Shown: positions 17,227-26,301 of the stretch, piece by piece
How positions within the stretch are numbered: the first letter of the stretch is position 1
Layout of the letters: each line of letters opens with the position of its first letter
Assembly: GCA_937920085.1 (NCBI GenBank)
Contig: CALETE010000058.1
Location: 1 to 64,000 of the forward strand
From: an uncultured Alphaproteobacteria bacterium
GTDB taxonomy: Bacteria > Pseudomonadota > Alphaproteobacteria > Caulobacterales > Caulobacteraceae
Reading direction: 5' to 3'
Length of the DNA: 64,000 nucleotides
Position numbers and translations under genes: made by a program
The notes under the pieces: model-generated
What the model was told of the DNA's origin: nothing
The model's input: only the letters and a program-made list of their open reading frames with translations
The model's database searches: none

Positions 17227-18450
17227 CTAGTGGTTCGGCGCGACGAGAGCCGAATAAACTAGGGTCCGAAGTTCCCGCCGGATGGGATAAGTGCCCGATC
17301 CCATCAGCTGGGTCATGAAGACCACAGCAATGTCCTCGACTGGATCGATCCAGAAGGCGGTGGATGCCGCGCCACCCCAATAATACTCGCCGGGGCTGGA
17401 GGGCAGCATGGCCTTGACGGGATCAACGGTGACCGCGAAGCCCAGGCCAAATCCGACCCCGGCGTTTGTGGCTTCAGAGAACAGCGACCGGGACAGATTT
17501 GTCAGGTCCTGACCATCGGGCAGATGGTTAGAGGCCATAAGGGCCAAGGTCCTGGGTGCCACTAGGCGATGACCATTCAGTTCGCCGCGGTTCACCAGCA
17601 TCCGGCAGAACTTCATGTAGTCATCGGCCGTCGAGACCAAACCGCCACCCCCAGAATGGAAGACGGGTGTCTTGTTGTACGCGCTGGTTTCCGGATCATC
17701 CTGCAGGTCGAGACCACCGCTGGGGGTGGGGATATAACAGGCGGCAAAGCGGTCCTTCTGATCGGGCCGCACGGAGAAGCCCGTCTCCGTCATGCCAAGG
17801 GGTCCAAAGATCCGGTCCTGGAGGAATGTCTCAAAGGCCATGCCGGAAATCCGCTGGACCAGGACGCCCAGCACGTCGGTTGCCACGGAATAGTTCCAAG
17901 CATCCCCCGGGGAGAACTCTAAGGGAAGTCGCGCCAGATCATTGACGAAGCCATCCATGTCCGATGGGCCGTTCATGTCGGCAACCTTCAGCTTCCGATA
18001 GGCTGCGTCCACATTCGTTCGTGTCTGGAAGCCATAGGTGAGGCCAGACGTATGTCGCAGAAGGTCAATCATCTGCATGGGTCGGGCGACCGGCGTGGTC
18101 ATGTAGGGGCCAAGGCCCGCGCTATAGACCGCCAAATCCTTCCACTCGGGAATGAACCGTGCAACCGGGTCCTCCAGGGCCACAAGACCCTCCTCCACCA
18201 GCATCATGAAGGCCAGGCTCGTGATCGGCTTGGTCATGGAATAGATGCGAAAGAGGGTGTCGCGGGTCGCCGGCTGATTTCGCTCAATATCGGCCATGCC
18301 CAGCACGGCCTCGTGCACAAGCTCGCCCTTCCGCAGGATCTGGATCTGGGCACAGGGAATGCGTCCTGCATCCACATATTTCGCGGCCAGAAAGGCGTCG
18401 AGTTTCTTTAAGCGTTCGGTCGAGAAACCGAGGGATTCTGCAGTCGCCAT
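17227..18450 (-). CDS. Serine hydrolase of beta-lactamase/EstB fold (family VIII esterase-like)
   Basis: 407 residues. The nucleophile motif S-x-x-K appears as SMTK in FRIYSMTKPITS, and a tyrosine motif NYSVATDVLG stands in for Y-x-N. Such class C-fold proteins in alphaproteobacteria are mostly esterases or transesterases acting on small acyl esters, not resistance enzymes. No signal peptide is visible, so it is probably cytoplasmic. The ATG at 18450 (MATAESLGFSTERL) is preferred over a GTG five codons upstream because GAGG precedes it. The region between this gene and the divergent acyl-CoA dehydrogenase is 173 bases. Confidence 0.82.
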   Translation of the reverse strand: MATAESLGFSTERLKKLDAFLAAKYVDAGRIPCAQIQILRKGELVHEAVLGMADIERNQPATRDTLFRIYSMTKPITSLAFMMLVEEGLVALEDPVARFIPEWKDLAVYSAGLGPYMTTPVARPMQMIDLLRHTSGLTYGFQTRTNVDAAYRKLKVADMNGPSDMDGFVNDLARLPLEFSPGDAWNYSVATDVLGVLVQRISGMAFETFLQDRIFGPLGMTETGFSVRPDQKDRFAACYIPTPSGGLDLQDDPETSAYNKTPVFHSGGGGLVSTADDYMKFCRMLVNRGELNGHRLVAPRTLALMASNHLPDGQDLTNLSRSLFSEATNAGVGFGLGFAVTVDPVKAMLPSSPGEYYWGGAASTAFWIDPVEDIAVVFMTQLMGSGTYPIRRELRTLVYSALVAPNH

Positions 18451-18623
18451 GACGGGTTTCCTCACCTTGCCGGATTTGAAGGATTGGCCCCTTCTTTCCG
18501 TTGCGGACTTCGAACAAGCGTTTGATAGTGACGTCAGATAGACGTTAAGGGCCGCAAGGATTGGCGGCCAGACTCTTTTTCAACGCAAGCCGCGAAACAG
18601 CGGCAACCTAGGGAGGCCTGACC

Positions 18624-19961
18624 ATGGCTTGGGATTTTGAAACCGATCCGGAATTCCAGAAGAAGCTGGACTGGATTGAAGACTTCATGCGCGAAGAGGT
18701 CGAACCTCTAAGCCATCTGGGCATGGCGGCCCATGGGCCCCTCGGGCGTGAGAAATTCATCAAGCCCCTGCAGCAGAAGGTCAAGGATCAGGGCCTGTGG
18801 GCCTGTCACCTGGGACCAGAACTGGGCGGCCAGGGCTATGGCCAGCTGAAGCTGGGCCTCATGAACGAAAAGCTCGGCCGCAATGGCCTGGCTCCGACAA
18901 TTTTTGGCTGTCAGGCACCAGACACTGGCAATGCCGAGATCATCGCCCACTATGGAACTGAGAAGCAGAAGGAACAGTATCTGTGGCCGCTTCTGAATGG
19001 CGAGATTCGATCGGCCTTCTCCATGTCGGAGCCGACGGGTGGGTCTGATCCCCTGACCTTTAAGACCCGCGCTGTGCTGGACGGCAATGAGTGGGTGATC
19101 AATGGCGAGAAGTGGTATTCCACCAATGCTAGGTGGGCCAAGGTGCTGGTGGTCTATGCCATCACCGATCCAGACGCCAAGGATCCCTATCGCCGGACCT
19201 CCATCTTCCTGGTGCCCACCGACACCCCCGGCGTGCGGATCATCCGCAATGTGGCGGTCGGCGGCGGCGGCGAGATCGGCGGCGGCAGCGAAGGCTATAT
19301 GGAATACAAGGATGTCCGCGTTCCCTATGACGCTCTGCTGGGCGAGCGCGGCGCGGCCTTCTTGATCGCCCAAGTCCGTCTCGGCGGCGGACGGGTTCAC
19401 CATGCCATGCGCACGGTCGGGGCCTGTAAACATGCCCTGGACCTGATGTGCCAGCGCGCTGTTTCCCGCAATACCCGGGATGGCAAGCTTTCGGATCTGC
19501 AGATGGTCCAGGCCGACATTGCCGACAGCTGGATCGCCCTGGAAAGTTTCCGCCTGCTGGTCCTGCGCACAGCCTGGCTGATCGACAAGCACAAGGACTA
19601 CAACTTGGTTCGCAAGGACATCGCTGCCATCAAGGTGATGATGCCCAAGGTCTATGGGGACATTGCCACCAAGGCGGCCCACCTGCACGGTGCTCTGGGC
19701 GTCTCCAACGAAATGCCCTTCATGCATATGGTGACGAGCTCTTTGGTCATGGGCATAGCCGATGGCCCTACCGAGGTGCACAAGGTCACCCTGGCCAAGC
19801 AGGTTCTCAAGGACTACCGCCCAGACAACGACCTCTTCCCGGCCTATCACATCCCAAAACTGCAGGATGCCGCGAAGGAAAAGTTCGCCGATGAGCTGGC
19901 GGAAATGAAGGCGGAATACGCCAAAATGACCGCTAAGGGTGGCGAAAAAGTCGGCGCATAA
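18624..19961 (+). CDS. Acyl-CoA dehydrogenase family protein
   Basis: FAD enzyme that introduces an alpha,beta double bond into acyl-CoA. 445 residues, with the substrate/flavin loop FSMSEPTGGSDP, the central beta-domain with a Gly-rich insertion (VGGGGEIGGGSEGYMEYK), and the C-terminal helical bundle ending in GPTEVHKVTLAKQVLKDY, which is typical of the ACAD10/11-like long form. A ribosome-binding site AGGGAGG sits nine bases before the ATG. It is followed by a hairpin and then an acyl-CoA synthetase gene on the same strand, so the two likely form a fatty- or branched-acid activation/oxidation pair. Chain-length preference is not readable. Confidence 0.9.
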   Translation: MAWDFETDPEFQKKLDWIEDFMREEVEPLSHLGMAAHGPLGREKFIKPLQQKVKDQGLWACHLGPELGGQGYGQLKLGLMNEKLGRNGLAPTIFGCQAPDTGNAEIIAHYGTEKQKEQYLWPLLNGEIRSAFSMSEPTGGSDPLTFKTRAVLDGNEWVINGEKWYSTNARWAKVLVVYAITDPDAKDPYRRTSIFLVPTDTPGVRIIRNVAVGGGGEIGGGSEGYMEYKDVRVPYDALLGERGAAFLIAQVRLGGGRVHHAMRTVGACKHALDLMCQRAVSRNTRDGKLSDLQMVQADIADSWIALESFRLLVLRTAWLIDKHKDYNLVRKDIAAIKVMMPKVYGDIATKAAHLHGALGVSNEMPFMHMVTSSLVMGIADGPTEVHKVTLAKQVLKDYRPDNDLFPAYHIPKLQDAAKEKFADELAEMKAEYAKMTAKGGEKVGA

Positions 19962-20008
19962 GCCTGTCTAGCTTTCCATGATTTCCCCTGGACGTATGAC
20001 CAGGACCA

Positions 20009-20042
20009 GGGACGGCTTCTCGCAAGCCGTCCCTTCACGTTT
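20009..20042 (+). terminator. Hairpin after acyl-CoA dehydrogenase gene
   Basis: A perfect 10-base stem GGGACGGCTT/AAGCCGTCCC with a five-base loop, followed by TTCACGTTTT. The T-run is interrupted, so it may attenuate rather than fully stop transcription into the acyl-CoA synthetase gene. Confidence 0.6.
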
Positions 20043-20069
20043 TGATCCCCACTTCCTGAGCTCACACCC

Positions 20070-21818
20070 ATGACTGACGTATCCACGACCTGGCCCGCAA
20101 TGACGGTCGCCGAAGCCCACGACGTCCTCACCGCTCCCGGTTCGCGGTTTGAGATGGAAGACAAGATGATCCGCGGCGTCCTCACCCGGACCTGGAAGCA
20201 TGCGCCACCGACCCTGAGGGATATTTTCCTCAACGGCCAGACCTTCCCCGACCGGGAATTCCTAGTTTACGAGGACGACCGCGCCACCTACGCCGCCTAT
20301 GGCAAGGCCACCCTGAAACTGGCCCATCAGTTGCTGGCTGATGGCGTGAAAAAAGGCGACCGGATCGCCGTCATCATGCGCAACCTGCCAGAATGGCCCG
20401 TGGCCTTCTGGGCGGGGATACTCGTAGGTGCCATTGTCACGCCCCTGAACGCCTGGTGGACTGGGCCAGAGCTGGAATACGGCCTCGCCGATTCCGGAAC
20501 CAAGATTGCCATTGTCGATGATGAGCGGCTGGAAAGGATCACCGAGTCCCTCGACGCCCTGCCGGATCTGGAAAAAGTCTATGTGGCCAGGTTTGCTGGT
20601 GCCCCCTTGCATTCACGAGCCCACCTGCTGGAAAGCGTGATCGGCAGGGTCAATGACTGGAATAGGCTGCCTGAGCTCCCGCTTCCCGATGTCGCTTTGG
20701 ACCCCGAGGATGACGCGACGATCCTCTACACGTCGGGGACGACGGGGCGACCCAAGGGGGCCTTGGGCACCCATCGCAATATGACCTCAAACGTCATGGC
20801 CGGCGGCATTAGCGCAGCGCGGAACTTCCTGCGTGCCGGCCAGCCCCTGCCAGAGAGCGACCCCCACAAGCTGCCGCCTCGGGTGGGCCTTTTGGTGGTG
20901 CCCATGTTCCACGCGACCGGCCTTTCGGCAAATATGGGCCCGACCATGAATGCCGGGGGCAAGATCGTCATCATGCGCCGCTGGGAACCGGAACAGGCCA
21001 TGCAGCTGATCGAGCGCGAAAAGGTCAGTTCAACCGGGGGCGTGCCAACCATCGCCTGGCAGCTGATCGAGCACCCTGCCCGGGAGAAATACGACCTCTC
21101 ATCCCTGGTGGCTGTGGCCTATGGCGGCGCACCCTCTGCGCCGGAACTGGTGCGAAAGATCGTTGAGGTCTTTCCAGCTTCTCAACCCGGCAATGGTTGG
21201 GGCATGACTGAAACCACCGCAACCTTCACCGGCCACTCCGGCAAGGACTATGAGATCCGCCCTGAAAGTGCCGGGCCCGCCGCCCCTGTTGGCGAAATGC
21301 AGATCCGCGACCCGGCCGACGGCAGGACCGTCCTGCAGGTCAACGCCCTGGGCGAGCTCTGGGTCAAGGGACCGCAGGTGGTGAAACTCTATTGGAATAA
21401 GCCGCAAGCCACGGCTGAGACCTTCCAGGAGGGTTGGCTCCGCACGGGCGATCTCGCCCGCATTGATGAGGAAGGCTTCCTCTTCATCGTTGACCGGGCC
21501 AAAGACATGCTGATCCGCGGTGGCGAAAACATCTACTGCGTCGAGGTCGAGAACGTGCTTTACGAGCATCCTGCGGTGATGGACGCGGCCTTGGTCGGCA
21601 TTCCGCACAAGACGCTTGGTGAAGAACCGGCGGCGGTCGTGCATCTAAAGCCCGAAAGCCAGGCCACCGAGGCCGAACTTAGGGACTGGGTTCGCAGCCG
21701 CCTCGCGGCGTTCAAGGTTCCGGTTGAGGTCCGCTTCTGGCCCGAAACCCTGCCGCGAAACGCCAACGGCAAGATCCTCAAGACGGAATTGAAAAAGGTT
21801 TTTGAGGCGCGTGGATGA
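20070..21818 (+). CDS. Acyl-CoA synthetase (class I adenylate-forming)
   Basis: Activates a carboxylic acid to its CoA thioester through an acyl-adenylate. 582 residues with the P-loop-like A3 motif YTSGTTGRPKG (about 219-229), A5 GWGMTET, A7-A8 GWLRTGDLARIDEEGF and IVDRAKDMLIRGGENIY, and the A10 lysine in NANGKILK. The sequence fits long- or medium-chain fatty-acid ligases. Its stop overlaps the start of the FMN reductase gene by four bases, and three further genes follow in the same tight array, suggesting shared transcription with flavin-related functions. Confidence 0.9.
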   Translation: MTDVSTTWPAMTVAEAHDVLTAPGSRFEMEDKMIRGVLTRTWKHAPPTLRDIFLNGQTFPDREFLVYEDDRATYAAYGKATLKLAHQLLADGVKKGDRIAVIMRNLPEWPVAFWAGILVGAIVTPLNAWWTGPELEYGLADSGTKIAIVDDERLERITESLDALPDLEKVYVARFAGAPLHSRAHLLESVIGRVNDWNRLPELPLPDVALDPEDDATILYTSGTTGRPKGALGTHRNMTSNVMAGGISAARNFLRAGQPLPESDPHKLPPRVGLLVVPMFHATGLSANMGPTMNAGGKIVIMRRWEPEQAMQLIEREKVSSTGGVPTIAWQLIEHPAREKYDLSSLVAVAYGGAPSAPELVRKIVEVFPASQPGNGWGMTETTATFTGHSGKDYEIRPESAGPAAPVGEMQIRDPADGRTVLQVNALGELWVKGPQVVKLYWNKPQATAETFQEGWLRTGDLARIDEEGFLFIVDRAKDMLIRGGENIYCVEVENVLYEHPAVMDAALVGIPHKTLGEEPAAVVHLKPESQATEAELRDWVRSRLAAFKVPVEVRFWPETLPRNANGKILKTELKKVFEARG

Positions 21819-22396
21819 GTCTTGAGTCAGCAAAACCCCTGATCGTCGGAATCGGCGGCACGGTTCGCGAAGGATCTTCGACGGAAAGGGCTTTGCTGGC
21901 TGCACTTCGCGCAGCGGAGTTAGGCGGTGCCCGGACTCACCTCCTGGGCGGGGCCTTCCTGGCGAACCTCCCGATCTATAATCCGTCGCCTAGCGGACCG
22001 ACCCCAGAGCAACTTGCCCTGGCTGAGGCTGTTCGATTGGCCGACGGTGTGATCATCGCAACGCCGGGCTATCACGGCTCGCTCTCTGGGGTCATGAAGA
22101 ACGCCCTCGACACCCTGGAACTGCTGCGGGCTGACTCCCGACCCTATCTGACCGGGCGGGCCGTGGGGGTCATTGTCACCGCGGAGGGATCCCAAGCAGG
22201 TGGCACAACATTGACTGCCGTGCGATCGATCATACATGCCTTAAGGGGCTGGCCGACACCCTTTGGCGCAGCCTTGAATATCAATTCCGGATCTTTCGAC
22301 GCTGATGGCACGCTGAAGGATCCGAAAGAAACGTGGCAGTTGAACACCGTCGCCGAGCAGGTGCTGGAGTTCGCCCAAAGGAGTGCACGTCCATGA
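21815..22396 (+). CDS. NADPH-dependent FMN reductase family protein
   Basis: 193 residues, flavodoxin-like fold. The FMN phosphate loop is in GTVREGSSTERAL and the second flavin loop in ATPGYHGSLSGVMKNALD, as in SsuE/azoreductase-type quinone or FMN reductases. It overlaps the upstream synthetase by four bases and the downstream RibBX start by four bases (ATGA), so it is translated together with them. Coupling of a flavin reductase to a riboflavin biosynthesis protein and upstream of an acyl-CoA dehydrogenase pair is an inference about flavin supply. Confidence 0.87.
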   Translation: MSLESAKPLIVGIGGTVREGSSTERALLAALRAAELGGARTHLLGGAFLANLPIYNPSPSGPTPEQLALAEAVRLADGVIIATPGYHGSLSGVMKNALDTLELLRADSRPYLTGRAVGVIVTAEGSQAGGTTLTAVRSIIHALRGWPTPFGAALNINSGSFDADGTLKDPKETWQLNTVAEQVLEFAQRSARP

Positions 22397-23550
22397 AGCG
22401 TCCCTATCTGGTCACCCCTGGCGAAGTGGCCAAGGCCGTGAGCGACGACTCGACCTCTAGTGCGATCTCGCCCATCGAAGACATTATCGAAGACGCCCGC
22501 AATGGCCGTCCCTACATTCTGGTAGATGCCGAGGATCGCGAGAATGAAGGCGATGTCATCATCCCAGCACAGTTCGCAACCCCCGATCAGATCAACTTCA
22601 TGGCCCGGTTCGCCCGTGGCCTGATCTGTCTGTCCATCACCTCAGAGCGGGCGCGCCAGTTACGCCTACCGCCTATGGCTGCTGAAAACCGCGAAGGCAT
22701 GGGTACCGCCTTCACGGTATCGATTGAGGCCAAGGAAGGCGTGACCACAGGCATTTCAGCTCATGATCGCTCTCACACCATCGCGGTTGCCGTAGATCCC
22801 ACCAAGGGCCCTGATGACATCGTCTCCCCAGGTCATGTCTTTCCCTTGGTGGCGCGGGACGGCGGCGTCCTTGTGCGGGCGGGCCATACCGAAGCCGCTG
22901 TTGATATTTCCCGTCTGGCTGGCCTCAACCCCGCAGGGGTGATCTGCGAGATCATGAAGGATGACGGGTCCATGGCCCGTCTTCCCGACCTGGTGGGCTT
23001 TGCCCAATTGCATGGGTTGAAGATCGGCACCATCGCGGACCTCATCGCCTATCGCCGCCGGACAGAGCGCCAGGTGGAACGGGTTCTGGAAACCGCCTTC
23101 GAAAGTGGGTTTGGCGGCAAGTTCAGAATGCTGATCTATCGCAACATCCTCGACAAGACCGAGCATGTGGTTCTCACCAAGGGTCGGATCGACTCCGAAA
23201 AGCCAACCCTCGTGCGCATGCACAGGGTGGATTTCGCCGCAGACATGCTGGGCGGGGCAGAAGAGCGACGGGACTATGTCCAAAAGTCCCTCGCCGCGAT
23301 CTCAGACTTTGATGGGGCTGGCATTGCCGTGTTTATCCGTGACTCCAATCCCTCCTGGCTCTCCGAGCGGTATGGGGCCGAGGCCAATGTCGACCATGGG
23401 GCCAATGTGGTTCGCGACTATGGGATGGGTGCCCAAATCCTTCTGGACCTTGGGGTGCGAGACATGATCGTGCTCAGCAACAGCGCAACGGTTCTGCCCG
23501 GCTATAGCGGCTATGGCTTAAAGATCGTCGGGCGCCAGGATCTAAATTGA
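22393..23550 (+). CDS. ribB: RibBX-type 3,4-dihydroxy-2-butanone 4-phosphate synthase with degenerate GCH II domain
   Basis: Residues about 25-235 are a complete RibB domain (ILVDAEDRENEGDVIIPAQ, TAFTVSIEAKEGVTTGISAHDR, GHTEAAVDISRLAG), which makes 3,4-dihydroxy-2-butanone 4-phosphate for riboflavin. The C-terminal part aligns by position with GTP cyclohydrolase II but lacks its three zinc cysteines (canonical HSECLTGD...RCDCG reads MHRVDFAADMLGGAEERRD here) and the HRQEGRGIGL catalytic loop (FIRDSNPSWLSERYG). The protein therefore should not act on GTP; a separate RibA is needed. Start at 22393 is fixed by the ATGA overlap. Such RibBX proteins are known from rhizobia; the role of the X domain is unsettled. 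Confidence 0.9.
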   Translation: MKRPYLVTPGEVAKAVSDDSTSSAISPIEDIIEDARNGRPYILVDAEDRENEGDVIIPAQFATPDQINFMARFARGLICLSITSERARQLRLPPMAAENREGMGTAFTVSIEAKEGVTTGISAHDRSHTIAVAVDPTKGPDDIVSPGHVFPLVARDGGVLVRAGHTEAAVDISRLAGLNPAGVICEIMKDDGSMARLPDLVGFAQLHGLKIGTIADLIAYRRRTERQVERVLETAFESGFGGKFRMLIYRNILDKTEHVVLTKGRIDSEKPTLVRMHRVDFAADMLGGAEERRDYVQKSLAAISDFDGAGIAVFIRDSNPSWLSERYGAEANVDHGANVVRDYGMGAQILLDLGVRDMIVLSNSATVLPGYSGYGLKIVGRQDLN

Positions 23551-24068
23551 GCCCTGGGGTCGAAATCATAAGCGCCACCGCGGCCCAAATCTCGGTGGTG
23601 GCCAATATGATGCAGCTCTACATCCACGACTTTTCGGAGTTTTGGTTCGATCAGCCCCAAGGCGATATTCAGGCCGATGGCCTCTACGCCTTGCCTGAGA
23701 ATTTGCAGTCCTACTGGGACGCCCCTGATCGTGCGGCCCTCCTGGTCAAGCTGGGCGATAACATGGCCGGGTTCGCCCTTCTCAATGGCCACGCCCATAG
23801 CGGCAAGCCCGTCGACTGGAATATGGGCGAGTTCTTTATCCTGCGAAAATACCGACGGGCGGGCGTTGGAACCGCTGCCGCCCAGGCGGTTTTCGCAAAA
23901 TTTCCGGGAAGGTGGGAGACCGCTGTCGCCCGTCGCAATGTCGGTGCTGAGGCTTTTTGGCGTCACCTGGCGTCGGGTCATGGCGACCTAGAAGCCTTGG
24001 ACCTGTCGACCCAGGAGTGGAACGGGCCGATCTTCAGGTTCACAGTCGCAGACCACCGGGCGGCTTGA
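23547..24068 (+). CDS. GNAT family N-acetyltransferase
   Basis: 173 residues beginning with TTG that overlaps the RibBX stop (TTGA). The acetyl-CoA binding motif A region reads EFFILRKYRRAGVGTAAAQAVF, i.e. the R/Q-x-x-G-x-G/A signature RRAGVG. The N-terminus (MQLYIHDFSEF) resembles small predicted acetyltransferases. It closes the tightly packed array after RibBX. The substrate is unknown. Confidence 0.8.
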   Translation: MSPGVEIISATAAQISVVANMMQLYIHDFSEFWFDQPQGDIQADGLYALPENLQSYWDAPDRAALLVKLGDNMAGFALLNGHAHSGKPVDWNMGEFFILRKYRRAGVGTAAAQAVFAKFPGRWETAVARRNVGAEAFWRHLASGHGDLEALDLSTQEWNGPIFRFTVADHRAA

Positions 24069-24180
24069 AGTCAAAAAGTCGGATTGCCGTTTTCTTACAG
24101 CGAATTTGCGCCTATACAGAGCATCGCAGTCTTGCACCGCCCGGCCGAAAGGTCGGGCGCCGTCATTTTAGGAACCTGTC

Positions 24181-24852
24181 ATGACCGACATTCTGATGCC
24201 GAAGGCGACCGCCGTCTGGCTGGTGGACAACACCTCTCTGACCTTCGACCAGATCGCCGATTTCTGCGGCCTGCACCCCTTGGAAGTCCGTGGCATAGCT
24301 GACGGCGAAGTGGCGCGGGATATTCGCGGCGCAGACCCGATTGCCAATGGCCAGCTGTCCCGCGAAGAGCTCGATGCGGCCCAGGCCAATGATGCCTATC
24401 GCATGGTTGCCCAAAAGAGCCGCCATGCCGAACTGTTGAAGCCGGTCAAGAAGGCACCACGCTATACGCCTGTGTCCCGCCGTCAGGATCGCCCGGACGC
24501 GATCGCCTGGTTCCTACGCAATCACCCTGAAGTGACCGACGCCCAAATCTCACGTCTGCTGGGAACAACAAAGGCCACAATCGATCAGGTCCGCAATCGC
24601 GCGCACTGGAATTCCACCAACATCAAGCCGGTGGATCCGGTGACCTTGGGCCTTTCGACCCAGATGGAACTGGACGCGGTGGTCCGCAAGGCCGCTGACA
24701 AGCGCTCCAAGGATGACGCGAAACGCGGCATCGTCGAGCCGGACGGCCCGACCCTGGAGCCGGCTTCCGAAACTGGCGTCATTGCCCACGAGGACCACGA
24801 CCTGGACGCCCAGGTTGATCATCATGATTTCGACGACGGCGACGAAGACTAG
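24181..24852 (+). CDS. trcR: DUF1013 cell-cycle transcriptional regulator TrcR
   Basis: 223 residues, conserved in alphaproteobacteria. The body matches DUF1013: VWLVDNTSLTFDQIADFCGL near the start, YTPVSRRQDRPDAIAWFLRN, then a helix-turn-helix-like ISRLLGTTKATIDQVRNR, and NSTNIKPVDPVTLGL. The tail is Asp/His-rich. In Caulobacter the homologue associates with RNA polymerase and tunes expression of cell-cycle genes. It stands alone in a single-gene unit, preceded by 112 bases that should include its promoter and facing the convergent DUF465 gene. Confidence 0.9.
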   Translation: MTDILMPKATAVWLVDNTSLTFDQIADFCGLHPLEVRGIADGEVARDIRGADPIANGQLSREELDAAQANDAYRMVAQKSRHAELLKPVKKAPRYTPVSRRQDRPDAIAWFLRNHPEVTDAQISRLLGTTKATIDQVRNRAHWNSTNIKPVDPVTLGLSTQMELDAVVRKAADKRSKDDAKRGIVEPDGPTLEPASETGVIAHEDHDLDAQVDHHDFDDGDED

Positions 24853-24885
24853 GTCAGCGCCGTTCTCTTGGGCTGAGACCGGGGT

Positions 24886-25059
24886 CTAGTGGGCGGTTGC
24901 CCGCAAGGCCTCGATCTGCTCTTTCAGCTTGAGCTTTTTTCGCTTGAGGTCCCTGAGCTTCAGGTCATTGGCGGCAGGACGGGACATTTCGTCATGTATC
25001 GCCTGATCAAGGCTCTTGTGACGGGTTCCAAGTTCACGAATGCGGGCATCTACAGCCAT
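24886..25059 (-). CDS. DUF465 (YdcH-like) small protein
   Basis: 57 residues. The pattern RIRELGTRHKSLDQAIHDEM followed by DLKLRDLKRKKLKLKEQI is the DUF465 helical hairpin, an all-helical small protein common in proteobacteria whose function is unknown. The ATG at 25059 has GAAGGA nine bases upstream; a longer frame to 25101 lacks homology. A second DUF465 gene lies at 26302. Confidence 0.85.
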   Translation of the reverse strand: MAVDARIRELGTRHKSLDQAIHDEMSRPAANDLKLRDLKRKKLKLKEQIEALRATAH

Positions 25060-25187
25060 ATCGGCGTATCCTTCCAGTGAGCGAACACGCAGAGTGAACA
25101 CCCACTGACGCCCCGTGTCAGATCACATATGATTGCGATGCTGATTTTTTTATCGGCATTCAATTTGCAGGCTTAGGACCCAAATCG

Positions 25188-25787
25188 GTGACAGACTCCG
25201 CCCGCCCACGTCTTATCATCGGCATTTCAGGGGCCAGTGGGGTGGCCTATGGCCTTCGCGCCCTGGATGCCTGCCGGGACCTCGGCGTTGAAACCCACCT
25301 GATTCTGTCCAAGGCTGCGGCCCTGACCATTGCTCAGGAAACCAATCTTAGCCTGTCCGACGTCCAATCCCGGGCGGATGTGAATTACAAGGTCGGCGAT
25401 GTTGGCGCCGCAGTGGCCTCTGGGTCTTTCAAGACCTTGGGCATGATTATCGCGCCCTGCTCCGTGCGGACCATGAGTGAAATTGCCTCTGGGGTGACCT
25501 CTTCACTGCTCACCCGCGCCGCCGACGTGACCCTGAAGGAGCGCCGCACCCTGGTACTCATGGTGCGGGAGACGCCTTTGCATCTGGGGCACCTGCGCAC
25601 CATGGTCCAGCTCTCTGAAATGGGGGCCGTGATCGCCCCGCCGCTCCCGGCATTTTATGCAAAGCCTGCGACACTCGACGACATGGTGGATCAATCTGTG
25701 GGCCGCGTCCTTGACCTGTTTGGGCAGTCATGGGCGCATGTCCGGCGATGGGGCGAAGATGTCGGCCCCATTGCAGGAGACAGCTAA
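25188..25787 (+). CDS. ubiX: Flavin prenyltransferase UbiX
   Basis: 199 residues. Adds a dimethylallyl group to FMN to form the prenylated cofactor used by UbiD-type decarboxylases in ubiquinone synthesis. Diagnostic motifs are present: GISGASGVAYGLRAL (FMN phosphate loop), APCSVRTMSEIASG and MVRETPLHLGHLRTM. The GTG start at 25188 has only AGGA upstream. No ubiD is in the window. The stop is directly followed by the TIGR02444 gene start at 25788 (no gap), so the two are co-translated. Confidence 0.93.
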   Translation: MTDSARPRLIIGISGASGVAYGLRALDACRDLGVETHLILSKAAALTIAQETNLSLSDVQSRADVNYKVGDVGAAVASGSFKTLGMIIAPCSVRTMSEIASGVTSSLLTRAADVTLKERRTLVLMVRETPLHLGHLRTMVQLSEMGAVIAPPLPAFYAKPATLDDMVDQSVGRVLDLFGQSWAHVRRWGEDVGPIAGDS

Positions 25788-26234
25788 ATGTCACTGTGGG
25801 AGTGGACCCTAGAAGCCTACAGCCAGACCGGCGTTCCTGAGGCCTGCCTGACCCTGCAGGATGACCATGGATTGAATACAGCCTACCTCCTGTGGGCGGT
25901 CTGGGCTGAAGGGGCGTCTGACGCCCTGCTAGACGAAGCCGCCGGACTGACAAAATCCTGGGACGAGGCAGTGCTAAAGCCCATTCGCGCCATCCGCAGA
26001 CGGTTAAAGCCCACCTTTTTAGGGGTGGAAGACGACGCGCGTGAGGGACTGCGAGAGGATATAAAGGCCGCAGAATTGCGGGCGGAACGGGTGCTTATGG
26101 AAACCCTGGAGACCTTGGCCAAGAACGCCAGCGGCGGAAAACCGGCCCTGGATGCCCTGATCGGTGCTTGTCAGGCCTGGGGCATCAAGCCGCCAGAGGA
26201 TGCGCTTTCAGCCCTCGCTTCTGCCCTAAGATGA
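25788..26234 (+). CDS. TIGR02444/DUF2390 family protein
   Basis: 148 residues of mostly helical protein opening with MSLWEWTLEAYSQTGVPEACL and NTAYLLWAVWAE, which is the TIGR02444 signature. The function of the family is unknown. It starts on the base after the ubiX stop codon. An Ala/Leu-rich second half (ALIGACQAWGIKPPEDAL) suggests further helices. Cytoplasmic, no membrane segment seen. Confidence 0.8.
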   Translation: MSLWEWTLEAYSQTGVPEACLTLQDDHGLNTAYLLWAVWAEGASDALLDEAAGLTKSWDEAVLKPIRAIRRRLKPTFLGVEDDAREGLREDIKAAELRAERVLMETLETLAKNASGGKPALDALIGACQAWGIKPPEDALSALASALR

Positions 26235-26301
26235 CCAGGCGAACTTGCACCTATCCCTGGGCGGATTCATCATGGGTCGGCAAGAGAGGCGCGAGTCAGA
26301 C

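Noticed and set aside
18708..19850. A 380-codon open frame on the minus strand
   Set aside because: It lies wholly opposite the acyl-CoA dehydrogenase gene; low-complexity His/Gln/Asp-rich shadow with no family pattern.
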